DNA of 64,000 nucleotides from positions 124,001-188,000 of the forward strand of contig PYST01000027.1 in NCBI GenBank assembly GCA_003049485.1. The letters run 5' to 3'. The notes beneath the pieces were generated by a model. The model had not been told where the DNA came from. It did no database searches and worked only from the letters and a program-made list of their open reading frames with translations. This document shows, in pieces, positions 35,244 to 47,578 of the stretch. The translations under genes were made by a program, and so were the position numbers. This DNA is from Ophioceras dolichostomum (Eukaryota > Ascomycota > Sordariomycetes > Magnaporthales > Ophioceraceae). Position 1 is the first letter of the stretch. Every line of letters begins with the position of its first letter.

Positions 35244-35345
35244 ACTCTGGGCATACTCTGGGCATACTGGGCAAGCTCTGGGCATACTGGGCAAGCTCTG
35301 GGCATCCAGGGCGAGCTCTGGGCATACTGGGCGAACTCTGGGCAC
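35244..35345. repeat. 20-bp minisatellite
   Basis: About five tandem copies of a 20-base unit of the form CTCTGGGCATACTGGGCAAG, with a shortened first copy and a variant copy reading GCATCCAGGGCGAG. Twenty is not a multiple of three, so the open frame that crosses it on the minus strand does not give a simple protein repeat. It lies in the gene-poor region. Confidence 0.9.
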
Positions 35346-37154
35346 AGAGAAAAATGGGCATCAATGGTTCTGGACCACAGCCGTTGCAGCCTGGGCAAAA
35401 AAGCTTCTTTACTCTTCCATTGCATCTCCCCCCAGAGAGGATCGGCAAAGCGAAGGCGAGGGAAAGGCGGCGGGAAGGAAGACATCGTTGATGTAATAGC
35501 TCTGAGCCTGAAGGAGAAGGTCGATAGAGACACAAGACCTTGGCGTCGGGACTTCTCGTCCATGCTCTAAATTGACAGACGGGAAGCATCCATTCAATGG
35601 CTCATGCAATTAACACTGACTATTAGCGGCTATTTTGCCAGGACGCATTCTCCATATTATGGGATGGACTCTGGAACGCCGCCGGCACTTCCTGGGTACG
35701 AACACTCCCGCTAGCATCGTCCGCTCGGCGAGGAATGCTTAGTTGATCCCTAAGAAACCCAAACTGAACCGACTTTTCCTCATTTCAGGTAGGTACCAGG
35801 TTCGGATGAGCGATAGAGATAGCTCGAATCAACGCCTCGCACCAAGCTTCAAATGCAGTTCAGGGGGATTCCCCATTCAGGCCGCTGTGGCGCTGGCTTC
35901 GGCCGTTTACACGGCGAAACTGCTGGGCTTTTCCTCAATTTGTGTCACCCACACGCCCACACTGGTGAATGCGGCGATACCACATCGATCGCCAATGGTT
36001 GAATGGGTGTGGTGTGGCCATTGGGGCGATCGAAATATTTCGTAGCTCGCTGATAATACTGATCACATGCTGCTTGGTGAGTTCCCAACTATGTAGGATC
36101 GCTTCCAAGACAGATACTCGTCTGTCGTAGATATCGGGAAGCCCCTCGATTTGATCGGACTCGCCGGACCATGATCCCATCACTCAGCCAGGGGTGGCCT
36201 GCAGTGGATGCTGATAGGTGAGGCTTCTCCCCCCAACTGCAGGAAGCTCCATTGAACGATTGAGTATTGGCAACATCGTGTGCGGGGTTCGTTGCATGGG
36301 GCGTCGAGCTCGAGCTCTGTTTTGGGAGTGGTGCATGTATCCCGCTGCCCGGCGCAGTCCGCATCACGGTGGGGTGAGATCACTGCAGTTGAGTCGGGGA
36401 GCAAGCCGGACATCCTTGTCGACCAGTGGTGTAAGTGATAACGCGGTTAGGTTCCTAGCCTCTGAAAAGAGTCAAAACACCAGCAACCGAGCGGAGAAAA
36501 TCAACACAAACGTATCGGTCGACCTGGCTCGAAAGCCGTACCAGCCGTATTGCAAAATAACTGATGCGAATTCTGGAAAGCCTCGCTCGTGTTTCGTACT
36601 GCTTAGCGCACCAGACATCTGGTAATGCAAGGCTCGGACTAGAAGCATGCCTCGGTCGGCAGCCTGCTTGCACAAGGCAGAATTACGCTGGCCCAGACCC
36701 GTTACGGCTGGGAAGCCGAGCAAAAGCTTCGAGAATTATTCTACATGCACGCAGGGCACTAGCAAGCCGGCTCACTAGCGCGAGCCATAATCGCATTAGC
36801 AGCCGGGTCGGTATCCGAGAAAGGAAGTTGAGCAGGTGACGTGGATCGATCGATTGATTGGTGTGAGAAAGTTTTAAATCAAAATCCGAGATATCTTGTG
36901 GACTTGTTGCACGTACATCCAGGGTACCGACTGGTTCGGCATGTGCCCGTTGTACGTAATACGTACATATAATATTGGGTGACAGACTATACATCAGATC
37001 GATAGGTACTTTTGATGCTGCGATGCCCAAGGCAGTCGGGACATGCAAGACAGCATCAGCGGAGGGTAGTATGTAGGTAGGTAGGTAGTCTGGTGTCCGC
37101 CAGCTTCGCCCTGTTTACCAAGCATGCCGACAAACCCAGGCAAGCCTATTGATC

Positions 37155-40100
37155 CTATCCCCGCACGGCCTCCAGGCGAACAAAGGCAGGGACAGGGACG
37201 TCCCCATCCGCGACAGGGACAGGGGTAGGACCGGGAGGGATATCCTGGAGCGTCCCGCTCTCGTACATGGCAAGCCACACCGCGTCCGCGTTGACGACCT
37301 CGAGAGCCTCGCGAGCTGCCTCGTTCTCGGCCAGGGAATCAGCCAGCAGGTCGAGGATCTCATCGAAGATCTCGTTCTCGATCTGGACGTAGGACAGTAT
37401 GGCAACGAGGAGCTCAACCGCCCCCTCCCACACCAGCGCCGCCTGGGCGAATCTGCCCAACCCAGTCGAACCGGCCACTTGCTGTTCCTGTTGTTGCTGA
37501 TGGTGAAGCTGATGGTGACTCTGTTTCTGGCGCACCATCTGCAGCTCTCCACCACTGTCGACGATAGTTCTATGAGGTAGCACGATTTCCTCACCGACGA
37601 GGCTGCGCCCAGGAAGAGCGAGCGGCCGGGTACGCGAGCCGCCTCCCCCTCGTGGGGCGGCGGTCGCCTGGGCTTTTCGAGCCTCGTTTTTCGCCCGACG
37701 ACACCAGCTACCCAGGCTCTCCCACCACTCCGTCTTGATCCTCGAGCCCAGGAAGTCGCCGCACCCCTGCGCCAGCGCCGATATCGCCTTGCACGCTGCC
37801 ACGACGACGTAGGGCTCTGGGTCGTGTAGACGCGAGATCATCACCGGCCAGAGCGTGTTGACCAGCGGCAGGAAGGCCTCCTCGTCGAGCGCCATAGCCG
37901 ATGACACCGTGGCCAGGAGATCGAGTAACGACTTTCGGAGTGTCGGGGTCGGTGATGTGAGGTAGTGCTGTGTTAGGGTTGCCACACGCTTGAGCAGCTT
38001 GTACGTGGGTGTCGGCTCGGGTTTCTCCTCGTCGTCATCGACGGGCTCGTTACTCTCAGAAGCCTCCTGTTCCTCTTCTTCTCCCTGTCCCTCTCCCTCT
38101 CCACGTCCCTCCAGAGCTGCCTCAAGCTCCCTCTGCCTCTTCTCGAGGAACTCCTCGGCCTGGGACTTCCACGGAGCTTCGGGGTGTCCCCGAACCGCTT
38201 CTTTATTAGCTTCGTCGTCTTCTAGATCCCGCTTGCGCTTCTGAGCCCGCTTCTCAATAACCTCAGTTTGGATCTGCGAGATACTAGCCGCTTGTGGCGG
38301 CTTCTTCTTGTGTTCGACCGCCGCCTTGGAATGGCCGTCCTCGAGAAGGAGCACGTCAGACTTCACGCCTTGCTCGACCATTTCTGAAAGCACGTCAAAA
38401 AGGCTCTCCACAAAGACGGGGTAGCCGTGATAGTTGTCCAGAGCGGTGAATATCGCCTCGACCACATCTCCTAGGAAGGGGACGAGCGTCGGGCCCGTCA
38501 GCCGTATCATCATCTTCAGGACTCTCGTCGTCGCCGGAGTGATATCGAAGGTGTTCAGCCTAAGCGAGACTGATGTGACCATGTAGTCGACATTGTCAAT
38601 GATTAGCTCAGAGACGCTCCCGTAGCCGCAGGAGGAGGCGAGAATGTTCAGAGTCGTGATGGCGTGGCGTCTCAGCAGGGGACTCTGCGATCCCAGAAAG
38701 GTCGCGATGGGGAATAGCACGTCGATCAGCTCGGGTTTGAAGGACTGTTGTAGTCGGTTGGCAGCGAAAGCCGTGACTTCCAATGCTATGGCTTCCAGCC
38801 TCCAGTCGGCCTCTTCGAGATCCGGGTCGGACGCGAGGATCGATCCAGAGAAGGAGAATAGCTCTCGGAAAATCTCCTCCGGGCCGTTAGACGAATCAGA
38901 TATCGAAAAGTCGACGAAGCAGTCGAGGTCTGTCGACCTCGCCAGGGCCGCCTTAACAAGCTCGAAGGCCAGCCAGTAGGCTGTAACCTGGTCAACACCG
39001 TAGGAGTCCCGGACGAAGCCTAACATGTCGGCCGCAAGCTGTACTTGCTGGTTCGGAGACCCAAAGTTGGCAACGAGATCCACCAGCGCATCCCTCGTAT
39101 CCTTTTGGCTGCCTTGAGGTAAGAGCACCGGTTTGTAAATCTTGAGCTCGGTGCTAGGTCTCACTAGAGCACTCGATCCCCAGTCTTCCTCATCGGCGTC
39201 CACCTCTCTCATAACAGTGGATAAATTTGCGCTCTGGGTGAGTGACACGACACTGTCTCTCAAAGCGGTTGAGAGTGCATCGTGGAGCGTAGATGAGTCG
39301 AGTTGCATAGCCTCAATTAGCCTGTATCCCTTCATGAGGGACCGTAGGGACTGCTGCTTCACAGTTTCGTCGCTCGTCTGCATGATCCTTGGGAGGCTGT
39401 TCGTCCAGTTGAACACTACCGTCTTCAAGACATCCTGAAGCTCAGGGTAGATGAGAGCTAGGTCTTGCAGGGTGGTTCGGAGCTCCAGGCCACTTTGGCT
39501 TGCCGATCCCCGAAGGAGGCCCTGCAGGCCACCTGGCTGGGACACGTCAGGGCCGGCGGCCTCAACGACCTCTTTCCATGTGATGATCGTGCTCTCCACG
39601 AGGAATAAAGCGCAATCAGCCAGGGTGCTGTGACACTCGTCCAGGAGAGCGATGCACAACGCCTCGACAGCAAGCTGCACCTCATCCGATTCGTGATTTC
39701 TTAGCTTGAGAATGTTAGCGAGGGCGAGTTTGATCTGAGCAGCCGTCGCCTTGAGCCAAGACGCAGATAGGACTTCCGAGGAGGCACCCTCGGTGTCGTT
39801 GGAGGCTCCCTCTAGCTGTTTCAGGGAGCTTCTGTTGTGAATGTCGCCAAGGAGCTTCCCAAGAATGTCTTTGAGAACTTGCAGGCCGTGAACAAGGACT
39901 CGTTTCTGAGCCTTCAGAGACGACGGCGGTGCGAGGAGACGAGAGAGAGCAGACACGGTGCCGGGAAGGAAGGAAGCGAGAACTGCCCTGTCCTTCATGG
40001 TGAAAAGGGAGCCCAAAGCGTCCAGAGCTGCGAGCTGAATGTCGGAGTTTTGCCCGTCCGTGACTCCTTCAAGGATGACCGTCACCGCATGCCCAAGGCT

Positions 40101-40734
40101 GGGTAGGCTGTTGGCCTCGACTAGAGCCTCGGCGACCGGGCCGGAAAGGGCGGAAGCCCTCAGCAAATCTGCTAGAGTCCGGTAGCATTCGAGCACCGTC
40201 TCCTCTGGTGGTCCCGGGCCCCGTTCTTGACCAGGAACACCGGCGATGATGAAGGTGAGCAGAATGAGGAGTTGCTGGGCCAGGTTGGCCGCGAGAGTGG
40301 ACCGCCAACCGTGCCGGATCAGAATTCGGAGGCATTTTATTGAGTTCTCGATCACACGCGAAGTGTGTTTCTCCTTGTTTTTGAAGATGTATGACAAGGG
40401 GAAGAAGACATATTCTGCTATCTTCGGGTCCAGTGCGGACGCATCGTATTCCGCCTGGCGAGACAGTATGCCGCACAGTTCTTCAGTCAATCGAAGCAGC
40501 TGGATATTGTTTCCAGGCTGGTCTGCCTGCCGCATCACCAGCTTGCTGATCTCCACGCAGCATGGCTTGAGCTGTGGAAGATGAAAGCTCCCGCATATCA
40601 GTAGCTGTTCGTTCGGTCGATCCGGCGTAGAGCTCTTGAACGCCCGGACGTGGGTGTGAGCAATGCGAACTTACTCGAGCGAACAACTCATTTCGTGTGG
40701 TGGAAGAGTTGCGGAACAACGCTGGCTGATCCAT
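37155..40734 (-). CDS. TTI1: TTI1, subunit of the TTT (Tel2–Tti1–Tti2) complex
   Basis: Two exons (40734–40675, 40571–37155) give 1158 residues. With Tel2 and Tti2, Tti1 acts as an Hsp90 co-chaperone that matures PIKK kinases (TOR, ATM, ATR). The protein is a long alpha-solenoid of HEAT-like repeats. The EYVFFPLSYIFKN stretch near residue 70 and the following NSIKCLRILIRHGWR helix are typical of the Tti1 N-terminal domain. A charged, acidic linker near residues 840–880 precedes the C-terminal repeats. Length fits the family (about 1000–1150). The 60-base first exon was chosen because the splice adds LKPCCVEISK in frame and removes an upstream GTG-initiated reading. It is divergent from the SidJ-like gene. 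Confidence 0.9.
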
Positions 40735-41428
40735 GATCACTAGGGTGAGGGCATGTCGCGAGATATTTCAACTTCCACTCTCGAGAACCCGGCGATGTTG
40801 GTGAGCAAATGGTGGAAGAGGGAAGAGAAAAGAAGAGATGCACCCCAATAAGGCAACCGCGTTAACAATTTCAAGGTGGGGCCACCATTGAGGAGTGATG
40901 GGGTCCCGACGGCCGTTAAAGTTGACGTTCGACGCCCTTACTTTGGAAAATCAGTGACTCGGACGAATATGAAAGGGCTGTAAATGACTGGTCTTAAGAT
41001 CGCACAGAACTCTGATCCATATGTCGTGAGAGTTGAATCCGTATGCCCCCAAAGGAGCCTTGGGATATCACGTGATCAGAACGCTCTTCCGACTCTGATA
41101 GTTACGGATAGCGAAGAAATGAGCCGGATGACGGGAGAAATAGGTATCGCATTTTCCTAAAAATAACGCTTAATAAGAGTCCACCTCCATACCTCTACCT
41201 ACCTTCCTGTACCTCGACAGGTATTCTATGTGGAGGCTCCTGAGGCTCCGTTGTTTTGCCTGCAGCCCGCACCGAGCCCGGCCGCATACGGCCCCACATC
41301 TCGTCCCCGCCCCCGCGAGACCATGCTCGTCACTCCTGCGTTGGTCCTCAACCTCAACAACCCCCAAGCTTGGGGACATTACATCAACTCAGAGAATCAG
41401 ACCACGGCCTCGAAGGCTGAAGGGAACA
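40735..41428. promoter_or_regulatory. Divergent promoter, TTI1 / SidJ-like
   Basis: This spacer must carry the promoters of both flanking genes. An in-frame ATG at 41228, with an Arg-rich reading before the downstream start, may make its right part coding. No binding sites were assigned. Confidence 0.55.
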
Positions 41429-42556
41429 ATGTCTGGATATCCATTTCCAGTATTGGTCCACCCATTTCCATCGCCGACCCGACAAGCATGTGCTTACGAA
41501 CTGGGGACTTCGACTCGCCGAAATGCACTAGTCTTCATCGGCGGGCTTGGTGACGGGCCACATTCGGTGCCGTACATCAGACAGATCGCGGAGCGACTGG
41601 AAAATACTCCAGAGCTGGGCTGCTCTGTCTTCGAGTTCCGCATGCGGAGCTCGTTTTCGGCGTTCGGGGTCAAGCGTCTCAGCGACGACGTGGCCGACAT
41701 CTCGGCGCTCGTCAAGTACCTCCGTAGCATCGGCAGGGAGAAGATCGTCCTGTTGGGCCATTCCACAGGCTGTCAGGTACGGGGATACCAGCCCAAACTC
41801 CCGATAAATATCACCGGCCCCCTGCTGACCGACCCGGCTGGCTTGGATTAGGATTGCATGGTGTACACAGACTACGTCAAATACGGTAGTGCTTCAGTTG
41901 ATGGCTTCATTCTCCAAGGGCCAGTGTCGGATAGAGAGGCTTTTGGCCCGCTCGCGTCGAAGGAGGCCCTAGACTATAGCCTCGAGGTCGCTTCCGAGAT
42001 GATCAAGGCTGGCAAGGAGAATGACATCATGCCGCCTGATGAAAAGATTCCTGCTGTATTCGGGAGGACTCCATTTACCGCTTATAGATGGCACTCTCTT
42101 CTAGCTCCCGGGTAAGTCAACAGAGGCGAGATACAAGCCGGGGACATGCGAACTACGTGGATGTCGTGAACGTGGTGTATACGTACTAAACAACTGTAAC
42201 CCGCAAACAGGGGAGACGATGACTTCTTCTCATCGGATCTGTCCGACGGGAAAATCGCTTCGGCGTGGGCCAAGTTCCGGAAACCGGTGCTTGTACTCCC
42301 GTCTGGGGAAGACGAACACGTCCCAAAATCCATCGATGTCAAGAGCCTCATGTCGCGCTGGGCGGCGCTCGCCCCGGCTGGAGTGGTCAGCGAGCTCTCT
42401 GAGCTGATCCCCGGGGCTAACCACACTGTGGACGACAATGAAGCCCGGAATTGGATGGCCGACAGAGTGGTCGCTTTCCTCAAAACCCTTGTGACGCACG
42501 ACTCGACAACGCTCTGGCAGCCAGAAGAATCCCAATCGTACATGGATGTGTACTAG
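41429..42556 (+). CDS. SidJ/DUF1749 family alpha/beta-hydrolase
   Basis: Three exons (41429–41776, 41852–42111, 42211–42556) give 317 residues. The family includes SidJ of Aspergillus, which hydrolyses the siderophore fusarinine C to release iron inside the cell. The FIGGLGDGPHS oxyanion region, the nucleophile elbow GHSTGCQD, a DEHVPKS block and a GANHTVDD block with the likely catalytic histidine are all present. The first splice removes an in-frame stop and restores the GHSTGCQD motif. An alternative in-frame start at 41228 would add 67 Arg-, Pro- and Ser-rich residues with almost no acidic ones, resembling a mitochondrial presequence. It converges on the EBP-family gene with a 121-base gap. 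No siderophore synthetase or transporter is visible here, so the substrate is open. Confidence 0.88.
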
Positions 42557-42677
42557 AGGACGGAGGGGCGATGCTGGAGCTATTGGAGCAATGCATGGCA
42601 TGCTTCATGTAGACACCCTTTACGATAGAGACACAATGCGGAACGTTCTTCTACGTCCCGACCAATTTGTACCGCAT

Positions 42678-43985
42678 CTAGATGGCCTTTTTTGCTTCCT
42701 GGCCAACAAGACTGGCATGTGCTGAATCGCGAGATATCTGGCTTGCCTTCTCAGAGGCTTCGAAGGCGTCAAATACCTGACAGATCCTCCTAACAGTCTT
42801 GAACAGGATGACTTCGACAAGCAAGCAACAATATGCGTGTTAGCCCAGGAATCATTCATGGAAACAAACGGTAGTTTAACAGATGCAAGTGGAAGGGAGC
42901 TTGGATGATCAGGGACACACCTCCGGGTATCACCGCCCAGGGCAGGTTCATGCCCACATAGTAGATCCAGAAATACTGAAACTCAGGTCTGCTGTGGAGC
43001 ACCCCTTTCGACACCTTATCCACATAGCTCGTCGAGTAGTAGAGGGCAACACCGTAAAGATGGGCCAAACACGCTACAATTTGCAGCGGATATCGAAGAC
43101 TGTTGCCTCTCACGATGCAGATGGCCACGGCCAAGCAACAAGGACCCCAGAACAGCTGCGAGAAAGAAGCCGGGACAACGGGCTCTGGTTAGCGGAGAGG
43201 TTCGCATGCTAGGCAAGTTACCCATGAACGGAGAGACCCAGTGAAGACGAAGACTGGAATTCATACCACTGTAATCGACTCGATACACACCACAAACGTG
43301 TCGGCGACTAAGTACCCTATGCCAGCAGGTGTGCGTTAGTGCACATAGGTAACCCCGGCATGAGGAAGTCTGGAAGACGGGAGGAGGGGGTGCAGTACTT
43401 GAGTCTGAGAGGCTGTATTCCTTCCAAAGCTGAGCGAATAAGCCCTGAGATCCAGGAATCTCTCTTCCGTATAGTATAAAGTAGCCTGGGCGAGCAAAAG
43501 AAAGTTAGGAGAGCCCATACAACCGTTCACCAGGCTAGAATCAAGTTGCAGCGAATTCATTCCAATAACGCACCCTCAAAGAAGCAATGAAGAAACCCGC
43601 CTGTAGAAGAAAGTTCACGAGTTAGCAAGAGTTGGTCTTTAAGTATCAGAGCACATAAATCCATGACATTGACTTCTCCTTCCTCGACTCCTAGAGAAAG
43701 CGATGGCGTTGAAGGAGAGCGATATGCTGGAGTAGGTGGGTAAACCAACTCACTGAGTACGAACCAGCAAATCATCCCAAAATCTGACAGAGAAAGCATG
43801 GGATTGATGCGTCTAGCGACGGCCACAGAGCTCAGCAGAAGGATGGCAATGACGCCCGCAAAGGACCCTAGCACTGCAAGGAGCGGCGTCTCGTTCTCCT
43901 TGTAGCCAGCGATCACGGCATCTTCTGGAAAGTACGGGTGCTGCAACAGGAAGCCGGAGGATGGTGATGACGGCTCCGACGCCAT
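42678..43985 (-). CDS. EBP/EXPERA family sterol isomerase-like membrane protein
   Basis: Six exons (43985–43754, 43600–43574, 43485–43399, 43316–43267, 43155–42921, 42811–42678) join to 254 residues. The emopamil-binding protein family isomerises sterol C8=C9 double bonds in the ER. Four to five hydrophobic segments fit an EXPERA domain. The six residues reported as important in mammalian EBP can be placed: His82 and Glu86 in HCFFEG, Glu128 and Thr131 in ESIT, Asn202 and Trp205 in MNLPW. RYPLQ...HLYGVALYY and QYFWIYYVGMNLPW match the family pattern. The last splice uses a GTGTGT donor and restores a charged C-terminal tail. Exon 2 is only 27 bases. Yeast uses the unrelated Erg2 for this step, so the role of the EBP protein in this fungus is not obvious; its substrate may differ. 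Confidence 0.85.
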
Positions 43986-44774
43986 GTTCGGCTTCTTTTG
44001 GGCTGGTACCTTTCTTCCTCTTCTCCAGCTCCCTCTGCTATCACCCGGCCGGTTTAAGAGATTATCGCATACGAGGAAACGAGACAAGAATACTTCTCCC
44101 TTCCCCTTCGGTGTGAGCACGCGAGTTTGGCCGTCGAGCGGCAAAAGAGTCTGTTCAGGAGTTTGGAGCGGTGTGCCATCGTGCCATCGTGGTAAAAGGC
44201 AGCGTGGGAATCAACTAACCCCACACTACCGTTGCAGTGAGGCCCACCCCTGAAGAGCCCCCGCAACAGGGGACCACAGGTCCTTCAGAGGATTCAAAAC
44301 CGGTATTGACATACGGCCTCATCCAAAATCAATCCAAGGAGCTTACGGCTGAGGGGAACTTTTCACATACTGCTTCATCAGTAGAATCCTGACGGCACTA
44401 TTCTTCAAAAATAACCTAAGCAATTATTGCCTGGCGGCAAAGGGAGGGGGTGACGCTTAACAGCGGCTCGGACCCGAGCTAAATTGAACGTCTGCTTTCT
44501 TGGCAGGGGTCTTCCTCCTCTTCGATGACGCATGCTCCGCGAGCGTCTTATATGGGACAGAGGTCGTCGAGTACAAGCAGAAGAGAGAGAGAGCTTCTAC
44601 GGAGTTTTCTGCTTCTTCTCCTTGTGCCTGCTGATCCTACCCCTCTCCTTCTTCTGGCTGATCATCGTCCATCCTTGAAAACTGCGCGGGGCATGACGAG
44701 TTAATCGGAACGTCGCACGACGACGAAACTTCTCTCACTCCTGCGCGGCGTTCTTGAAACAAAGCAGTAGCACT
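43986..44774. promoter_or_regulatory. Divergent promoter, EBP-like / Zn2Cys6 regulator
   Basis: A 789-base spacer separates the two divergent starts and must contain both promoters. CGG triplets, the half-site usual for Zn2Cys6 factors, occur several times (for example near 44049, 44296, 44463), but I cannot claim a defined operator. Confidence 0.5.
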
Positions 44775-47397
44775 ATGTCAGAGCCAGCGTCAAGTCGCAT
44801 ACGACGGAACACAGCGTGTGTCTCCTGCCGTGACTCCAAGGTACGAGAATGGCATTGTGTTGCTTTCAAGGGCAGAGAGGAGCTTGGTCATTTGAATTTG
44901 AGTGTAAGACTGGTAGCTGACAACAGCTCTCATTTTGGCCGATTCGGCTGTTGGCTTTCGAACCCCTTTCTTTCCTTGAATCAGGTCAAATGCGACGCAC
45001 TCACCGCGGGGAGCCAGTCATGCACGAGATGCGCCAAACTCCGGATTCAGTGTGTGGTAGACAGGTCTCATCGGCGGACGAGCAGACGAAGGTGAGAAGA
45101 TGCGTGCTGTTTAGCTGAGCCCCGGGCCCGTCTAGGAGGGCCTCTCAACCCCTATTCTCCCCTGACATGAGGGAGAGGACGCGAGGCTGACCACGAACCT
45201 GCCGCAATGTCTTGCGCGGCGGTTTTCTATGGACAAAGCAAACTGGAGGAGCTTGCCCAGGAAGTCAGGAGTATCAAGGAGGCGGTTGTGTCACAACCTC
45301 CGGCCTCCGCTGGACTCCCTAATCTCCTTCCTGTTGCTCCCATGAACTCACCGCCTGCCTCCCTAAGCTCTCCAGCGAGCTCTCGGAGGTCCCTCGCGGA
45401 ACCCCAGCCTCTCCCCCCGCGTCTCCTGTCGCCACGTGCCAGTCGAGGAGTTGCAGATACACCGCTCTCTACGACTATCGCAGGGAGGTCGCCTACGGAG
45501 CCGAGGGCATTGAACTCGCGAGTCTTTTCATCAGAGCGAATCGACTTTTACTTTGAAAGGTACGAGGGATGTGGCCTGTACACCGACCGATAATCCTCTG
45601 TCTATCCCTCGCCACATACATCCAGCTACCTCGACATTCGGAAATGACTTCCTTACGCCCCTGATAAAAAAGGACACCACAAACTGACAGGTGCCACTCA
45701 GATTCTTTGAACACTTTCACCCTTATTTACCCATCATCCGCAACCGAGACCCAAACCAATGCTATGACGCTGCACCCGTCTTGTTCTGGGCCATAATAGC
45801 CACCGCCTGTCGCCCACAGGCCCCTGGTGACGAGAGCAACGAGCTCCAGTTCTTGGTGGAGCATCTCCCTCCACAGATCTGGGCGGCCGTCGCGGACCAG
45901 CCTCTCCCCCTCGGCGTCGTCCAAGCGCTGGTGCTCGTCAGCGCGTGGCCGCTGATGCTCCGCGCCGCCAAGGACCCGTCGCCTTTCTTCACTTCCATCG
46001 CCACCAACGCCTGCTTCCTGCTGGGCCTGCATACCGGCCGCGGCGACCATCCGGAGTTTGCGCTGCCGAGCTTCCCGATGAGGGTCACTGACGAGGAGGC
46101 TCTCTTTGTCTGGGCCGGGCTGAATATTATATCTAACAGGTACGGCAATGGACTTATGCGTCTCTCTTTTGCCAATGCCATCATCATTTTCCTTAGACCA
46201 CTAACTCGGACATCGCTGTCCCCATCTCCCTCCCATTGGATAGCGTCGCGGGCTACTCGGGCTATCCCTCCACAGGGCAGCTCTTCAACAAGGCCACAGA
46301 GCGCATCTTAGACGGCTCTTCTCCTATCGAAGCCTCACCTTATTTTAAGGCTCAGCTGAAGGCCGCTATGTTCTCCAGCCGACTCCAAAAGACTCTCTAC
46401 GCGTACGTGGAGGAGGCTGCTGGGGTGTCTCACCATGTCATCGCGGTCCTCGAAGAGGAGTTTGAGACATCCCAAAGAGCCTTCGCATTAGACCCTGGAG
46501 GTAGGTTGTGCAGCAGCAGGAGTATGGAGCAATCACCGAGGACTGAACTAGCTGACATAGCCGATACGCTACCACGCAGACCTGAACCGCTTTACCCAAC
46601 TCTGCACCCTCCTCGAGATCCAAGTCTGCTACTTCATGCCCCTTCCCGACTTCAATCTCGCCATCCTCAAACAAAACATCCTAAAGGCCTACACCACAGC
46701 CCAGCGCGTCGTGCGCCTCGCCCTGCAGCTCCAGCAAGACATCCGCCACCTCGAGCACGCGCCGCACCACGTCTCGCGCCACGTCCTCTCCGCGCTCTGC
46801 GTCACCATGCTCGTGGCGCGCTCGCCGTTTCTAGTCGCCGCGGACGAGCAACAGCAACAACACAGCTCCGACGACGACGCCGCCGCCACCGCCGCCGCCA
46901 CCGTCGGCTCCATCACCACCAACAGAGACGCCGCGGTGCGCGACGGCATCCGCGCCTTCAGGGCGTGCTCCGTGCTCGAGGGCGACATCGCCTCGCGGAT
47001 ATCCAAGATGATCGAGTCCTACTGGTCCGTCAGCCACCTGCTCCCCCCCGTCGAGATACCGCTCCTGGGCGCGTCGCACCACACGCAGAAGCTCAGCTCG
47101 AGCCTGACGTACGAGTGCCTGAGGCGCTGGCGGAGGGACATGGAGCAGGGGAGACCCGCAGCGGTGGCGGCGGCGGCAGCAGCATTAGGGGCGGCGACGG
47201 CGGCGGCGGAGCCGACTGGACCCTTGCGCAGGCCGTCGGATAATGGCACCCTGACGACGACGACGACGACGACGACGGGGGGTCTGGATCCATCATCATC
47301 AGCCCCTGATTTATCCGATCCGTTTCAGAAGATCGACTGGGACGCCTTTATGGACTTCGACTGGAGCTCTGCGCCGGACTATCCCTTGCTCACATGA
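44775..47397 (+). CDS. Zn2Cys6 transcription factor (Leu3-like layout)
   Basis: Six exons (44775–44840, 44985–45091, 45239–45559, 45702–46139, 46244–46500, 46580–47397) give 668 residues. The DNA-binding domain near the N-terminus has the six cysteines in CVSCRDSKVKC and CDALTAGSQSCTRC...C, binding two zinc ions. A short helix follows (KLEELAQEVRSIKEA, a likely dimerisation coil), then a Ser/Pro linker, the fungal middle homology region with RFFEHFHPYLPIIRNRDP near residue 165, and an acidic aromatic C-terminus (DPFQKIDWDAFMDFDW) that looks like an activation domain. The overall order resembles the Leu3/War1 group. A long Asp, Ala and Gln low-complexity stretch is present near 46845–46930. 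It is transcribed divergently from the EBP-like gene, so local control is possible but unproven. Several splice joins were chosen by reading frame. Confidence 0.88.
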
Positions 47398-47578
47398 GCC
47401 TTTTTTTTGCTCTTGGCGGGTGCGAGATCTTAGTAGGCGAAAGATACCGAGAAATAGCGAAGAATTCTGACTACGTACCTGCTTCGCGCTCCTTATGATA
47501 GATGTCAAACCCACACTGCAGAGACAACTGAGTGTCTATAACATTTCATTTTTTGTAAGGCTGCCTGAGAAATGTTAA

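Larger units (their letters stand above)
30899..37154. other. Long gene-poor region
   Basis: More than 6 kb without a recognisable protein-coding gene on either strand. The left end should carry the permease promoter and a long leader, and the right end the TTI1 3' region. Contents noted are a TC-rich run (about 34383–34408), a 20-bp minisatellite (35244–35345), and TAGG/CCTA runs at 31225–31250, 34785–34832 and 37072–37088. The 35.6–36.9 kb part looks different in composition and may be relic repetitive DNA. Non-coding transcripts cannot be excluded. Confidence 0.55.

Noticed and set aside
35057..35563. Minus-strand frame of 168 codons crossing the minisatellite
   Set aside because: The frame stays open mainly because the repeat unit lacks stops; the non-multiple-of-three unit argues against a selected protein.
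46236..47243. Plus-strand frame continuing past exon 5 of the Zn2Cys6 gene
   Set aside because: It reads through an intron into the wrong frame; the spliced frame gives the fungal transcription-factor sequence instead.
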